Origin: Elmis aenea
Taxonomy: Eukaryota > Arthropoda > Insecta > Coleoptera > Elmidae
DNA: 64,000 nt
Assembly: GCA_947652605.1 (NCBI GenBank)
Contig: OX393577.1
Span: 65,682,108 to 65,746,107 of the forward strand
Direction of reading: 5' to 3'
How positions within the stretch are numbered: position 1 is the stretch's first letter; each line of letters opens with the position of its first letter. The notes beneath the pieces were generated by a model. The model did not search any database, was not told the origin of the DNA, and was given only the letters and a program-made list of their open reading frames with translations. This document shows, in pieces, positions 12,001 to 24,695 of the stretch. Made by a program: the position numbers and the translations under genes.

Positions 12001-14695
12001 TTTCGAAATAGTCGCTCAAGGCACATATGTATTAACTAAAGCACGGTATTTTTAGGAAATTATTAAAAATTAAAACCAGCTCATTGAAAGACATATGCAA
12101 AACAATTGTATTCATGTAAAGAGGCGATGGATAAACTGTTCCTGTGATATACAAATCAATAATTAAAATTGTTTCGAAATAGTCGCTCAAGGAACATATG
12201 TATTAACTAAAGTACGGTATTTTTAGGAAATTATTAAAAATTAAAACCAGCTCATTGAAAGACATATGCAAAACAATTGTATTCATGTAAAGAGGCGATG
12301 GATAAACTGTTCCTGTGATATACAAATCAATAATTAAAATTGTTTCGAAATAGTCGCTCAAGGAACATATGTATTAACTAAAGCACGGTATTTTTAGGAA
12401 ATCATTAAAAATTAAAACCAGCTCATTGAAAGACATATGCAAAACAATTGTATTCATGTAAAGAGGCGATGGATAAACTGTTCCTGTGATATACAAATCA
12501 ATAATTAAAATTGTTTAGAAATAGTCGCTCAAGGAACATATGTATTAACTAAAGTACGGTATTTTTAGGAAATTAGTAAAAATTAAAACCAGCTCTTTAA
12601 AAGACATATGCAAAACAATTGTATTCATGTAAAGAGGCGATGGATAAACTGTTTTTGTGATATACAAATCAATAATTAAAATTGTTTAGAAATAGTCGCT
12701 CAAGGAACATATGTATTAACTAAAGCACGGTATTTTTAGGAAATTATTAAAAATTAAAACCAGCTCATTGAAAGACATATGCAAAACAATTGTATTCATG
12801 TAAAGAGGCGATGGATAAACTGTTCCTGTCATATACAAATCAATAATTAAAATTGTTTCGAAATAGTCGCTCAAGGAACATATGTATTAACTAAAGCACG
12901 GTATTTTTAGGAAATTATTAAAAATTAAAACCAGCTCATTGAAAGACATATGCAAAACAATTTTATTCATGTAAAGAGGCGATGGATAAACTGTTCCTGT
13001 GATATACAAATCAATAATTAAAATTGTTTCGAAATAGTCGCTCAAGGAACATATGTATTAACTAAAGCACGGTATTTTTAGGAAATTATTAATAATTAAA
13101 ACCAGCTCATTGAAAGACATATGTAAAACAATTGTATTCATGTAAAGAGGCGATGGATAAACTGTTCCTGTGATATACAAATCAATAATTAAAATTGTTT
13201 CGAAATAGTCGCTCAAGGAACATATGTATTAACTAAAGCACGGTATTTTTAGGAAATTATTAAAAATTAAAACCAGCTCATTGAAAGACATATGCAAAAC
13301 AATTGTATTCATGTAAAGAGGCGATGGATAAACTGTTCCTGTCATATACAAATCAATAATTAAAATTGTTTAGAAGTAGTCGCTCAAGGAACATATGTAT
13401 TAACTAAAGCACGGTATTTTTAGGAAATTATTAAAAATTAAAACCAGCTCATTGAAAGACATATGCAAAACAATTGTATTCATGTAAAGAGGCGATGGAT
13501 AAACTGTTCCTGTGATATACAAATCAATAATTAAAATTGTTTCGAAATAGTCGCTCAAGGAACATATGTATTAACTAAAGCACGGTATTTTTAGGAAATT
13601 ATTAAAAATTAAAACCAGCTCATTGAAAGACATATGCAAAACAATTGTATTCATGTAAAGAGGCGATGGATAAACTGTTCCTGTCATATACAAATCAATA
13701 ATTAAAATTGTTTAGAAATAGTCGCTCAAGGAACATATGTATTAACTAAAGCACGGTATTTTTAGGAAATTATTAAAAATTAAAACCAGCTCATTGAAAG
13801 ACATATGCAAAACAATTGTATTCATGTAAAGAGGCGATGGATAAACTGTTCCTGTGATATACAAATCAATAATTAAAATTGTTTAGAAATAGTCGCTCAA
13901 GGAACATATGTATTAACTAAAGCACGGTATTTTTAGGAAATTATTAAAAATTAAAACCAGCTCATTGAAAAACATATGCAAAACAATTGTATTCATGTAA
14001 AGAGGCGATGGATAAACTGTTCCTGTGATATACAAATTAATAATTATAATTGTTCAGAAATAGTCGCTCAAGGAACATATGTACTAACTAAAGCACGGTA
14101 TTTTTAGGAAATTATTAAAAATTAATACCAGCTCATTGAAAGACATATGCAAAACAATTGTATTCATGTAAAGAGGCGATGGATAAACTGTTCCTGTGAC
14201 ATACAAATCAATAATTAAAATTGTTTCGAAATAGTCGCTCAAGGAACATATGTATTAACTAAAGCACGGTATTTTTAGGAAATTATTAAAAATTAAAACC
14301 AGCTCATTGAAAGACATATGCAAAACAATTGTATTCATGTAAAGAGGCGATAGATAAACTGTTCCTGTGATATACAAATCAATAATTGAAATTGTTTCGA
14401 AATAGTCGCACAAGGAACATATGTATTAACTAAAGCACGGTATTTTTAGGAAATTATTAAAAATTAAAACCAGCTCTTTAAAAGACATATGCAAAACAAT
14501 TGTATTCATGTAAAGAGGCGATGGATAAACTGTTTCTGTGATATACAAATCAATAATTAAAATTGTTTAGAAATAGTCGCTCAAGGAACATATGTATTAA
14601 CTAAAGCACGGTATTTTTAGGAAATTATTAAAAATTAAAACCAGCTCATTGAAAGACATATGCAAAACAATTGTATTCATGTAAAGAGGCGATGG
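9049..14695. repeat. 33-unit segment, copy 2 (5,647 bp)
   Basis: Directly abuts copy 1 and repeats it unit for unit. The match ends where the unit at 14696 departs from the unit at 9049: C16 and the ordinary AATAGTCG instead of G16 and AATTGTCG. Such identity over 5.6 kb implies a very recent tandem duplication, or an assembly duplication that reads should exclude. Confidence 0.92.
10759..10933. repeat. 175-bp unit, ATAC insertion (33-unit copy 2)
   Basis: Exact counterpart of the unit at 5112, offset 5,647 bp, with the same linked TTCAG, G61A, A81T and C155 markers. Confidence 0.95.
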
Positions 14696-16576
14696 ATAAA
14701 CTGTTCCTGTCATATACAAATCAATAATTAAAATTGTTTCGAAATAGTCGCTCAAGGAACATATGTATTAACTAAAGCACGGTATTTTTAGGAAATTATT
14801 AAAAATTAAAACCAGCTCATTGAAAGACATATGCAAAACAATTTTATTCATGTAAAGAGGCGATGGATAAACTGTTCCTGTGATATACAAATCAATAATT
14901 AAAATTGTTTAGAAATAGTCGCTCAAGGAACATATGTATTAACTAAGGCACGGTATATTTAGGAAATTATTAAAAATTAAAACCAGCTCATTGAAAGACA
15001 TATGCAAAACAATTGTATTCATGTAAAGAGGCGATGGATAAACTGTTCCTGTCATATACAAATCAATAATTAAAATTGTTTAGAAATAGTCGCTCAAGGA
15101 ACATATGTATTAACTAAAGCACGGTATTTTTAGGAAATTATTAAAAATTAAAACCAGCTCATTGAAAGACATATGCAAAACAATTGTATTCATGTAAAGA
15201 GGCGATGGATAAACTGTTCCTGTGATATACAAATCAATAATTAAAATTGTTTCGAAATAGTCGCTCAAGGCACATATGTATTAACTAAAGCACGGTATTT
15301 TTAGGAAATTATTAAAAATTAAAACCAGCTCATTGAAAGACATATGCAAAACAATTGTATTCATGTAAAGAGGCGATGGATAAACTGTTCCTGTGATATA
15401 CAAATCAATAATTAAAATTGTTTCGAAATAGTCGCTCAAGGAACATATGTATTAACTAAAGCACGGTATTTTTAGGAAATTATTAAAAATTAAAACCAGC
15501 TCATTGAAAGACATATGCAAAACAATTGTATTCATGTAAAGAGGCGATGGATAAACTGTTCCTGTGATATACAAATCAATAATTAAAATTGTTTCGAAAT
15601 AGTCGCTCAAGGAACATATGTATTAACTAAAGCACGGTATTTTTAGGAAATTATTAAAAATTAAAACCAGCTCATTGAAAGACATATGCAAAACAATTGT
15701 ATTCATGTAAAGAGGCGATGGATAAACTGTTCCTGTCATATACAAATCAATAATTAAAATTGTTTAGAAATAGTCGCTCAAGGAACATATGTATTAACTA
15801 AAGCACGGTATTTTTAGGAAATTAGTAAAAATTAAAACCAGCTCATTGAAAGACATATGCAAAACAATTGTATTCATGTAAAGAGGCGATGAATAAACTG
15901 TTCCTGTCATATACAAATCAATAATTAAAATTGTTTCGAAATAGTCGCACAAGGAACATATGTATTAACTAAAGCACGGTATTTTTAGGAAATTATTAAA
16001 AATTAAAACCAGCTCATTGAAAGACATATGCAAAACAATTTTATTCATGTAAAGAGGCGATGGATAAACTGTTCCTGTGATATACAAATCAATAATTAAA
16101 ATTGTTTAGAAATAGTCGCTCAAGGAACATATGTATTAACTAAAGCACGGTATTTTTAGGAAATTATTAAAAATTAAAACCAGCTCATTGAAAGACATAT
16201 GCAAAACAATTGTATTCATGTAAAGAGGCGATGGATAAACTGTTCCTGTGATATACAAATCAATAATTAAAATTGTTTAGAAATAGTCGCTCAAGGAACA
16301 TATGTATTAACTAAAGCACGGTATTTTTAGGAAATTATTAAAAATTAAAACCAGCTCATTGAAAGACATATGCAAAACAATTGTATTCATGTAAAGAGGC
16401 GATGGATAAACTGTTCCTGTGTTATACAAATCAATAATTAAAATTGTTTCGAAATAGTCGCTCAAGGAACATATGTATTAACTAAAGCACGGTATTTTTA
16501 GGAAATTATTAAAAATTAAAACCAGCTCATTGAAAGACATATGCAAAACAATTGTATTCATGTAAAGAGGCGATGG
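14696..16576. repeat. Eleven units after the 33-unit duplication
   Basis: The first four units (14696-15379) match 5800-6483 and 11447-12130 in class order (T149 unit, TTTAG, C16 TTTAG, GGCACAT), so this stretch starts as a further partial copy of the 33-unit segment before diverging. Private variants are ACTAAGGCACGGTATATTT in the unit at 14867, GATGAATAAACTG at the 15722/15893 boundary and GTGTTATAC in the unit at 16406. Confidence 0.85.
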
Positions 16577-17771
16577 ATAAACTGTTCCTGTGATATACAA
16601 ATCAATAATTAAAATTGTTTCGAAATAGTCGCTCAAGGAACATATGTATTAACTAAAGCACGGTATTTTTAGGAAATTATTAAAAATTAAAACCAGCTCA
16701 TTGAAAGACATATGCAAAACAATTTTATTCATGTAAAGAGGCGATGGATAAACTGTTCCTGTGATATACAAATCAATAATTAAAATTGTTTAGAAATAGT
16801 CGCTCAAGGAACATATGTATTAACTAAAGCACGGTATTTTTAGGAAATTATTAAAAATTAAAACCAGCTCATTGAAAGACATATGCAAAACAATTGTATT
16901 CATGTAAAGAGGCGATGGATAAACTGTTCCTGTCATATACAAATCAATAATTAAAATTGTTTAGAAGTAGTCGCTCAAGGAACATATGTATTAACTAAAG
17001 CACGGTATTTTTAGGAAATTATTAAAAATTAAAACCAGCTCATTGAAAGACATATGCAAAACAATTGTATTCATGTAAAGAGGCGATGGATAAACTGTTC
17101 CTGTGATATACAAATCAATAATTAAAATTGTTTCGAAATAGTCGCTCAAGGAACATATGTATTAACTTAAGCACGGTATATTTAGGAAATTATTAAAAAT
17201 TAAAACCAGCTCATTGAAAGACATATGCAAAACAATTGTATTCATGTAAAGAGGCGATGGATAAACTGTTCCTGTGATATACAAATCAATAATTAAATTT
17301 TTTTAGAAATAGTCGCTCAAGGAACATATGTATTAACTAAAGCACGGTATTTTTAGGAAATTATTAAAAATTAAAACCAGCTCATTGAAAGACATATGCA
17401 AAACAATTGTATTCATGTAAAGAAGCGATAGATAAACTGTTCGTGATATACAAATCAATAATTAAAATTGTTTAGAAATAGTCGCTCAAGGAACATATGT
17501 ATTAACTAAAGCACGGTATTTTTAGGAAATTATTAAAAATTAAAACCAGCTCATTGAAAGACATATGCAAAACAATTGTATTCATGTAAAGAGGCGATGG
17601 ATATACTGTTCCTGTGATATACAAATCAATAATTAAAATTGTTCAGAAACAGTCGCTCAAGGAACATATGTATTAACTAAAGCACGGTATTTTTAGGAAA
17701 TTATTAAAAATTAATGCCAGCTCATTGAAAGACATATGCAAAACAATTGTATTCATGTAAAGAGGCGATGG
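16577..17771. repeat. 7-unit segment, copy 1 (1,195 bp)
   Basis: Seven units including the 169-bp unit at 17432. Order: T149 TTTCG; TTTAG; C16 with GAAGTAG; A79T with GGTATATTT; a unit with a T-run replacing ATTGTTT (from about 17295) ending AAGCGATAG; the 2-bp-deleted unit; and an A4T TTCAG unit. The first six recur 1,195 bp downstream. Confidence 0.88.
17432..17600. repeat. 169-bp unit, 2-bp deletion
   Basis: TTCCTGTGAT is shortened to TTCGTGAT near unit positions 11-16. The same deletion occurs at 18627, 1,195 bp downstream, showing the two are duplicates. Confidence 0.93.
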
Positions 17772-18710
17772 ATAAACTGTTCCTGTGATATACAAATCAA
17801 TAATTAAAATTGTTTCGAAATAGTCGCTCAAGGAACATATGTATTAACTAAAGCACGGTATTTTTAGGAAATTATTAAAAATTAAAACCAGCTCATTGAA
17901 AGACATATGCAAAACAATTTTATTCATGTAAAGAGGCGATGGATAAACTGTTCCTGTGATATACAAATCAATAATTAAAATTGTTTAGAAATAGTCGCTC
18001 AAGGAACATATGTATTAACTAAAGCACGGTATTTTTAGGAAATTATTAAAAATTAAAACCAGCTCATTGAAAGACATATGCAAAACAATTGTATTCATGT
18101 AAAGAGGCGATGGATAAACTGTTCCTGTCATATACAAATCAATAATTAAAATTGTTTAGAAGTAGTCGCTCAAGGAACATATGTATTAACTAAAGCACGG
18201 TATTTTTAGGAAATTATTAAAAATTAAAACCAGCTCATTGAAAGACATATGCAAAACAATTGTATTCATGTAAAGAGGCGATGGATAAACTGTTCCTGTG
18301 ATATACAAATCAATAATTAAAATTGTTTCGAAATAGTCGCTCAAGGAACATATGTATTAACTTAAGCACGGTATATTTAGGAAATTATTAAAAATTAAAA
18401 CCAGCTCATTGAAAGACATATGCAAAACAATTGTATTCATGTAAAGAGGCGATGGATAAACTGTTCCTGTGATATACAAATCAATAATTAAATTTTTTTA
18501 GAAATAGTCGCTCAAGGAACATATGTATTAACTAAAGCACGGTATTTTTAGGAAATTATTAAAAATTAAAACCAGCTCATTGAAAGACATATGCAAAACA
18601 ATTGTATTCATGTAAAGAAGCGATAGATAAACTGTTCGTGATATACAAATCAATAATTAAAATTGTTTAGAAATAGTCGCTCAAGGAACATATGTATTAA
18701 CTAAAGCACG
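17772..18710. repeat. 7-unit segment, copy 2 (partial)
   Basis: Repeats units 1-5 of copy 1 and the first part of unit 6, including its 2-bp deletion. The match stops inside the 173-bp unit at the GCACGCACGG insertion near 18706-18715, after which the sequence belongs to a different unit class (CTCTTTAAAAG). Confidence 0.87.
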
Positions 18711-18799
18711 CACGGTATTTTTAGGAAATTATTAAAAATTAAAACCAGCTCTTTAAAAGACATATGCAAAACAATTGTATTCATGTAAAGAGGCGATGG
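18627..18799. repeat. 173-bp chimeric unit (-2 and +4)
   Basis: The 5' part has the TTCGTGAT 2-bp deletion of the unit at 17432. Near 18706-18715 it gains four bases (GCACGCACGG for GCACGG), and the remainder carries CTCTTTAAAAG, a class absent from the unit at 17432 but seen before T11 TTTAG units elsewhere. The extra CACG sits exactly where identity changes, so it looks like an exchange joined 4 bp out of register. Confidence 0.85.
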
Positions 18800-19312
18800 A
18801 TAAACTGTTTCTGTGATATACAAATCAATAATTAAAATTGTTTAGAAATAGTCGCTCAAGGAACATATGTATTAACTAAAGCACGGTATTTTTAGGAAAT
18901 TATTAAAAATTAAAACCAGCTCATTGAAAGACATATGCAAAACAATTGTATTCATGTAAAGAGGCGATGGATAAACTGTTCCTGTCATATACAAATCAAT
19001 AATTAAAATTGTTTCGAAATAGTCGCTCAAGGAACATATGTATTAACTAAAGCACGGTATTTTTAGGAAATTATTAAAAATTAAAACCAGCTCATTGAAA
19101 GACATATGCAAAACAATTTTATTCATGTAAAGAGGCGATGGATAAACTGTTCCTGTGATATACAAATCAATAATTAAAATTGTTTAGAAATAGTCGCTCA
19201 AGGAACATATGTATTAACTAAAGCACGGTATTTTTAGGAAATTATTAAAAATTAAAACCAGCTCATTGAAAGACATATGCAAAACAATTGTATTCATGTA
19301 AAGAGGCGATGG

Positions 19313-19483
19313 ATAAACTGTTCCTGTGATATACAAATTAATAATTATAATTGTTCAGAAATAGTCGCTCAAGGAACATATGTATTAACTAAAGCACGGT
19401 ATTTTTAGGAAATTATTAAAAATTAAAACCAGCTCATTGAAAGACATATGCAAAACAATTGTATTCATGTAAAGAGGCGATAG
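19313..19483. repeat. Chimeric unit joining two neighbours of the 33-unit segment
   Basis: Its 5' end (AAATTAATAATTATAATTG, TTCAG) is that of the units at 8365 and 14012. Its 3' end (A115 and GCGATAG) is that of the following units at 8536 and 14183, and the next unit (19484) equals the one after those (8707, 14354). One unit's length has therefore been lost by in-register exchange between adjacent units, with the switch between about 19357 and 19385. Confidence 0.8.
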
Positions 19484-22400
19484 ATAAACTGTTCCTGTGA
19501 TATACAAATCAATAATTGAAATTGTTTCGAAATAGTCGCACAAGGAACATATGTATTAACTAAAGCACGGTATTTTTAGGAAATTATTAAAAATTAAAAC
19601 CAGCTCTTTAAAAGACATATGCAAAACAATTGTATTCATGTAAAGAGGCGATAGATAAACTGTTTCTGTGATATACAAATCAATAATTAAAATTGTTTAG
19701 AAATAGTCGCTCAAGGAACATATGTATTAACTAAAGCACGGTATTTTTAGGAAATTATTAAAAATTAAAACCAGCTCATTGAAAGACATATGCAAAACAA
19801 TTGTATTCATGTAAAGAGGCGATGGATAAACTGTTCCTGTCATATACAAATCAATAATTAAAATTGTTTCGAAATAGTCGCTCAAGGAACATATGTATTA
19901 ACTAAAGCACGGTATTTTTAGGAAATTATTAAAAATTAAAACCAGCTCATTGAAAGACATATGCAAAACAATTTTATTCATGTAAAGAGGCGATGGATAA
20001 ACTGTTCCTGTGATATACAAATCAATAATTAAAATTGTTTAGAAATAGTCGCTCAAGGAACATATGTATTAACTAAAGCACGGTATTTTTAGGAAATTAT
20101 TAAAAATTAAAACCAGCTCATTGAAAGACATATGCAAAACAATTGTATTCATGTAAAGAGGCGATGGATAAACTGTTCCTGTCATATACAAATCAATAAT
20201 TAAAATTGTTTAGAAATAGTCGCTCAAGGAACATATGTATTAACTAAAGCACGGTATTTTTAGGAAATTATTAAAAATTAAAACCAGCTCATTGAAAGAC
20301 ATATGCAAAACAATTGTATTCATGTAAAGAGGCGATGGATAAACTGTTCCTGTGATATACAAATCAATAATTAAAATTGTTTCGAAATAGTCGCTCAAGG
20401 CACATATGTATTAACTAAAGCACGGTATTTTTAGGAAATTATTAAAAATTAAAACCAGCTCATTGAAAGACATATGCAAAACAATTGTATTCATGTAAAG
20501 AAGCGATGGATAAACTGTTCCTGTGATATACAAATCAATAATTAAAATTGTTTCGAAATAGTCGCTCAAGGAACATATGTATTAACTAAAGCACGGTATT
20601 TTTAGGAAATTATTAAAAATTAAAACCAGCTCATTGAAAGACATATGCAAAACAATTGTATTCATGTAAAGAGGCGATGGATAAACTGTTCCTGTGATAT
20701 ACAAATCAATAATTAAAATTGTTTCGAAATAGTCGCTCAAGGAACATATGTATTAACTAAAGCACGGTATTTTTAGGAAATTATTAAAAATTAAAACCAG
20801 CTCATTGAAAGACATATGCAAAACAATTGTATTCATGTAAAGAGGCGATGGATAAACTGTTCCTGTCATATACAAATCAATAATTAAAATTGTTTAGAAA
20901 TAGTCGCTCAAGGAACATATGTATTAACTAAAGTACGGTATTTTTAGGAAATTAGTAAAAATTAAAACCAGCTCTTTAAAAGACATATGCAAAACAATTG
21001 TATTCATGTAAAGAGGCGATGGATAAACTGTTTCTGTGATATACAAATCAATAATTAAAATTGTTTAGAAATAGTCGCTCAAGGAACATATGTATTAACT
21101 AAAGCACGGTATTTTTAGGAAATTATTAAAAATTAAAACTAGCTCATTGAAAGACATATGCAAAACAATTGTATTCATGTAAAGAGGCGATGGATAAACT
21201 GTTCCTGTGATATACAAATCAATAATTAAAATTGTTTCGAAATAGTCGCTCAAGGAACATATGTATTAACTAAAGCACGGTATTTTTAGGAAATTATTAA
21301 AAATTAAAACCAGCTTATTGAAAGACATATGCAAAACAATTTTATTCATGTAAAGAGGCGATGGATAAACTGTTCCTGTGATATACAAATCAATAATTAA
21401 AATTGTTTCGAAATAGTCGCTCAAGGAACATATGTATTAACTAAAGCACGGTATTTTTAGGAAATTATTAAAAATTAAAACCAGCTCATTGAAAGACATA
21501 TGCAAAACAATTGTATTCATGTAAAGAGGCGATGGATAAACTGTTCCTGTGATATACAAATCAATAATTAAAATTGTTTCGAAATAGTCGCTCAAGGAAC
21601 ATATGTATTAACTAAAGCACGGTATTTTTAGGAAATTATTAAAAATTAAAACCAGCTCATTGAAAGACATATGCAAAACAATTGTATTCATGTAAAGAGG
21701 CGATGGATAAACTGTTCCTGTCATATACAAATCAATAATTAAAATTGTTTAGAAGTAGTCGCTCAAGGAACATATGTATTAACTAAAGCACGGTATTTTT
21801 AGGAAATTATTAAAAATTAAAACCAGCTCATTGAAAGACATATGCAAAACAATTGTATTCATGTAAAGAGGCGATGGATAAACTGTTCCTGTGATATACA
21901 AATCAATAATTAAAATTGTTTCGAAATAGTCGCTCAAGGAACATATGTATTAACTTAAGCACGGTATTTTTAGGAAATTATTAAAAATTAAAACCAGCTC
22001 ATTGAAAGACATATGCAAAACAATTGTATTCATGTAAAGAGGCGATGGATAAACTGTTCCTGTGATATACAAATCAATAATTAAATTTTTTTAGAAATAG
22101 TCGCTCAAGGAACATATGTATTAACTAAAGCACGGTATTTTTAGGAAATTATTAAAAATTAAAACCAGCTCATTGAAAGACATATGCAAAACAATTGTAT
22201 TCATGTAAAGAAGCGATAGATAAACTGTTCCTGTGATATACAAATCAATAATTAAAATTGTTTAGAAATAGTCGCTCAAGGAACATATGTATTAACTAAA
22301 GCACGGTATTTTTAGGAAATTATTAAAAATTAAAACCAGCTCATTGAAAGACATATGCAAAACAATTGTATTCATGTAAAGAGGCGATGGATAAACTGTT

Positions 22401-22561
22401 CCTGTGATATACAAATCAATAATTAAAATTGTTCAGAAACAGTCGCTCAAGGAACATATGTATTAACTAAAGCACGGTATTTTTAGGAAATTATTAAAAA
22501 TTAATACCAGCTCATTGAAAGACATATGCAAAACAATTGTATTCATGTAAAGAGGCGATGG

Positions 22562-22733
22562 ATAAACTGTTCCTGTGATATACAAATCAATAATTAAATT
22601 TGTTTCGAAATAGTCGCTCAAGGAACATAATGTATTAACTAAAGCACGGTATTTTTAGGAAATTATTAAAAATTAAAACCAGCTCATTGAAAGACATATG
22701 CAAAACAATTTTATTCATGTAAAGAGGCGATGG
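22562..22733. repeat. 172-bp unit, 1-bp insertion
   Basis: ACATATG reads ACATAATG near 22625-22632, one extra A inside the conserved palindrome. Its counterpart at 41275 in copy beta lacks the insertion, so it arose in alpha after the super-repeat duplication or was corrected in beta. Confidence 0.9.
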
Positions 22734-23588
22734 ATAAACTGTTCCTGTGATATACAAATCAATAATTAAAATTGTTTAGAAATAGTCGCTCAAGGAACAT
22801 ATGTATTAACTAAAGCACGGTATTTTTAGGAAATTATTAGAAATTAAAACCAGCTCATTGAAAGACATATGCAAAACAATTGTATTCCTGTAAAGAGGCG
22901 ATGGATAAACTGTTTCTGTGATATACAAATCAATAATTAAAATTGTTTAGAAATAGTCGCTCAAGGAACATATGTATTAACTAAAGCACGGTATTTTTAG
23001 GAAATTATTAAAAATTAAAACCAGCTCATTGAAAGACATATGCAAAACAATTGTATTCCTGTAAAGAGGCGATGGATAAACTGTTTCTGTGATATACAAA
23101 TCAATAATTAAAATTGTTTAGAAATAGTCGCTCAAGGAACATATGTATTAACTAAAGCACGGTATTTTTAGGAAATTATTAAAAATTAAAACCAGCTCAT
23201 TGAAAGACATATGCAAAACAATTGTATTCATGTAAAGAGGCGATGGATAAACTGTTCCTGTCATATACAAATCAATAATTAAAATTGTTTAGAAATAGTC
23301 GCTCAAGGAACATATGTATTAACTAAAGCACGGTATTTTTAGGAAATTATTAAAAATTAAAACCAGCTCATTGAAAGACATATGCAAAACAATTGTATTC
23401 CTGTAAAGAGGCGATGGATAAACTGTTTCTGTGATATACAAATCAATAATTAAAATTGTTTAGAAATAGTCGCTCAAGGAACATATGTATTAACTAAAGC
23501 ACGGTATTTTTAGGAAATTATTAAAAATTAAAACCAGCTCATTGAAAGACATATGCAAAACAATTGTATTCCTGTAAAGAGGCGATGG

Positions 23589-23760
23589 ACAAAACTGTTT
23601 CTGTGATATACAAATCAATAATTAAAATTGTTCAGAAATAGTCGCTCAAGGAACATATGTATTAACTAAAGCACGGTATTTTTAGGAAATTATTAAAAAT
23701 TAAAACCAGCTCATTGAAAGACATATGCAAAACAATTGTATTCCTGTAAAGAGGCGATGG
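23589..23760. repeat. 172-bp unit, 1-bp change at unit start
   Basis: The unit begins ACAAAACTG instead of ATAAACTG. The identical change is at 42301, 18,712 bp away, confirming the super-repeat relationship. Confidence 0.93.
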
Positions 23761-23931
23761 ATAAACTGTTTCTGTGATATACAAATCAATAATTAAAATT
23801 GTTTAGAAATAGTCGCTCAAGGAACATATGTATTAACTAAAGCACGGTATTTTTAGGAAATTATTAAAAATTAAAACCAGCTCATTGAAAGACATATGCA
23901 AAACAATTGTATTCATGTAAAGAGGCAATGG

Positions 23932-24007
23932 ATAAACTGTTCCTGTCATATACAAATCAATAATTTAAATTGTTTAGAAATAGTCGCTCAAGGAACATAT
24001 GCGATGG
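23932..24007. repeat. Truncated 76-bp unit T3
   Basis: Same T35/TTTAG body and CATATG-CGATGG join as T1. Preceded by a G167A unit (23761) and followed by the post-truncation unit. Counterpart of T6 in the super-repeat. Confidence 0.95.
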
Positions 24008-24520
24008 ATAAACTGTTCCTGTCATATACAAATCAATAATTTAAATTGTTCAGAAATAGTCGCTCAAGGAACATATGTATTAACTAAAGCACGGTATTTT
24101 TAGGAAATTATTAAAAATTAATACCAGCTTATTGAAAGACATATGCAAAACAATTGTATTCATGTAAAGAGGCGATGGATAAACTGTTCCTGTGATATAC
24201 AAATCAATAATTAAAATTGTTTCGAAATTGTCGCTCAAGGAACATATGTATTAACTAAAGCACGGTATTTTTAGGAAATTATTAAAAATTAAAACCAGCT
24301 CATTGAAAGACATATGCAAAACAATTGTATTCATGTAAAGAGGCGATAGATAAACTGTTCCTGTGATATACAAATCAATAATTGAAATTGTTCAGAAATA
24401 GTCGCTCAAGGAACATATGTATTAACTAAAGCACGGTATTTTTAGGAAATTATTAAAAATTAATACCAGCTCATTGAAAGACATATGCAAAACAATTGTA
24501 TTCATGTAAAGAGGCGATGG

Positions 24521-24695
24521 ATAAACTGTTCCTGTGATATACATACAAATCAATAATTAAAATTGTTTCGAAATAGTCGCTCAAGGAACATATGTATTAA
24601 CTAAAGCACGGTATTTTTAGGAAATTATTAAAAATTAAAACCAGCTCATTGAAAGACATATGCAAAACAATTTTATTCATGTAAAGAGGCGATGG
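24521..24695. repeat. 175-bp unit, ATAC insertion on TTTCG background
   Basis: Has the ATAC duplication but in a TTTCG unit with normal AAGGAAC and T149, unlike the usual TTCAG/G61A carriers. Only its super-repeat partner at 43233 shares this background, suggesting conversion of the insertion onto another class or an independent duplication of the same four bases. Confidence 0.9.

Larger units (their letters stand above)
3231..23931. repeat. Block C: 121 full units without a truncation
   Basis: The longest stretch free of 76-bp units. It holds one post-truncation unit (3231), then two copies of a 33-unit segment (3402-9048, 9049-14695), then 54 more units to 23931. Within it are two 175-bp units, one 169-bp, one 173-bp and two 172-bp units; the net +10 bp accounts for the block length exactly. 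Post-truncation class units (T35) do not occur inside it after 3231. It belongs largely to a subfamily marked by GAAGTAG, GGCACAT and CTCTTTAAAAG variants that is rare in blocks D and G. Confidence 0.95.

Noticed and set aside
17295..17306. T-run in the unit at 17261 as an insertion or a polyadenylation tail
   Set aside because: The unit keeps its length of 171 bp; the run comes from substitutions in AAAATTGTTTAG and recurs by duplication at 18456, 22049 and 40762.
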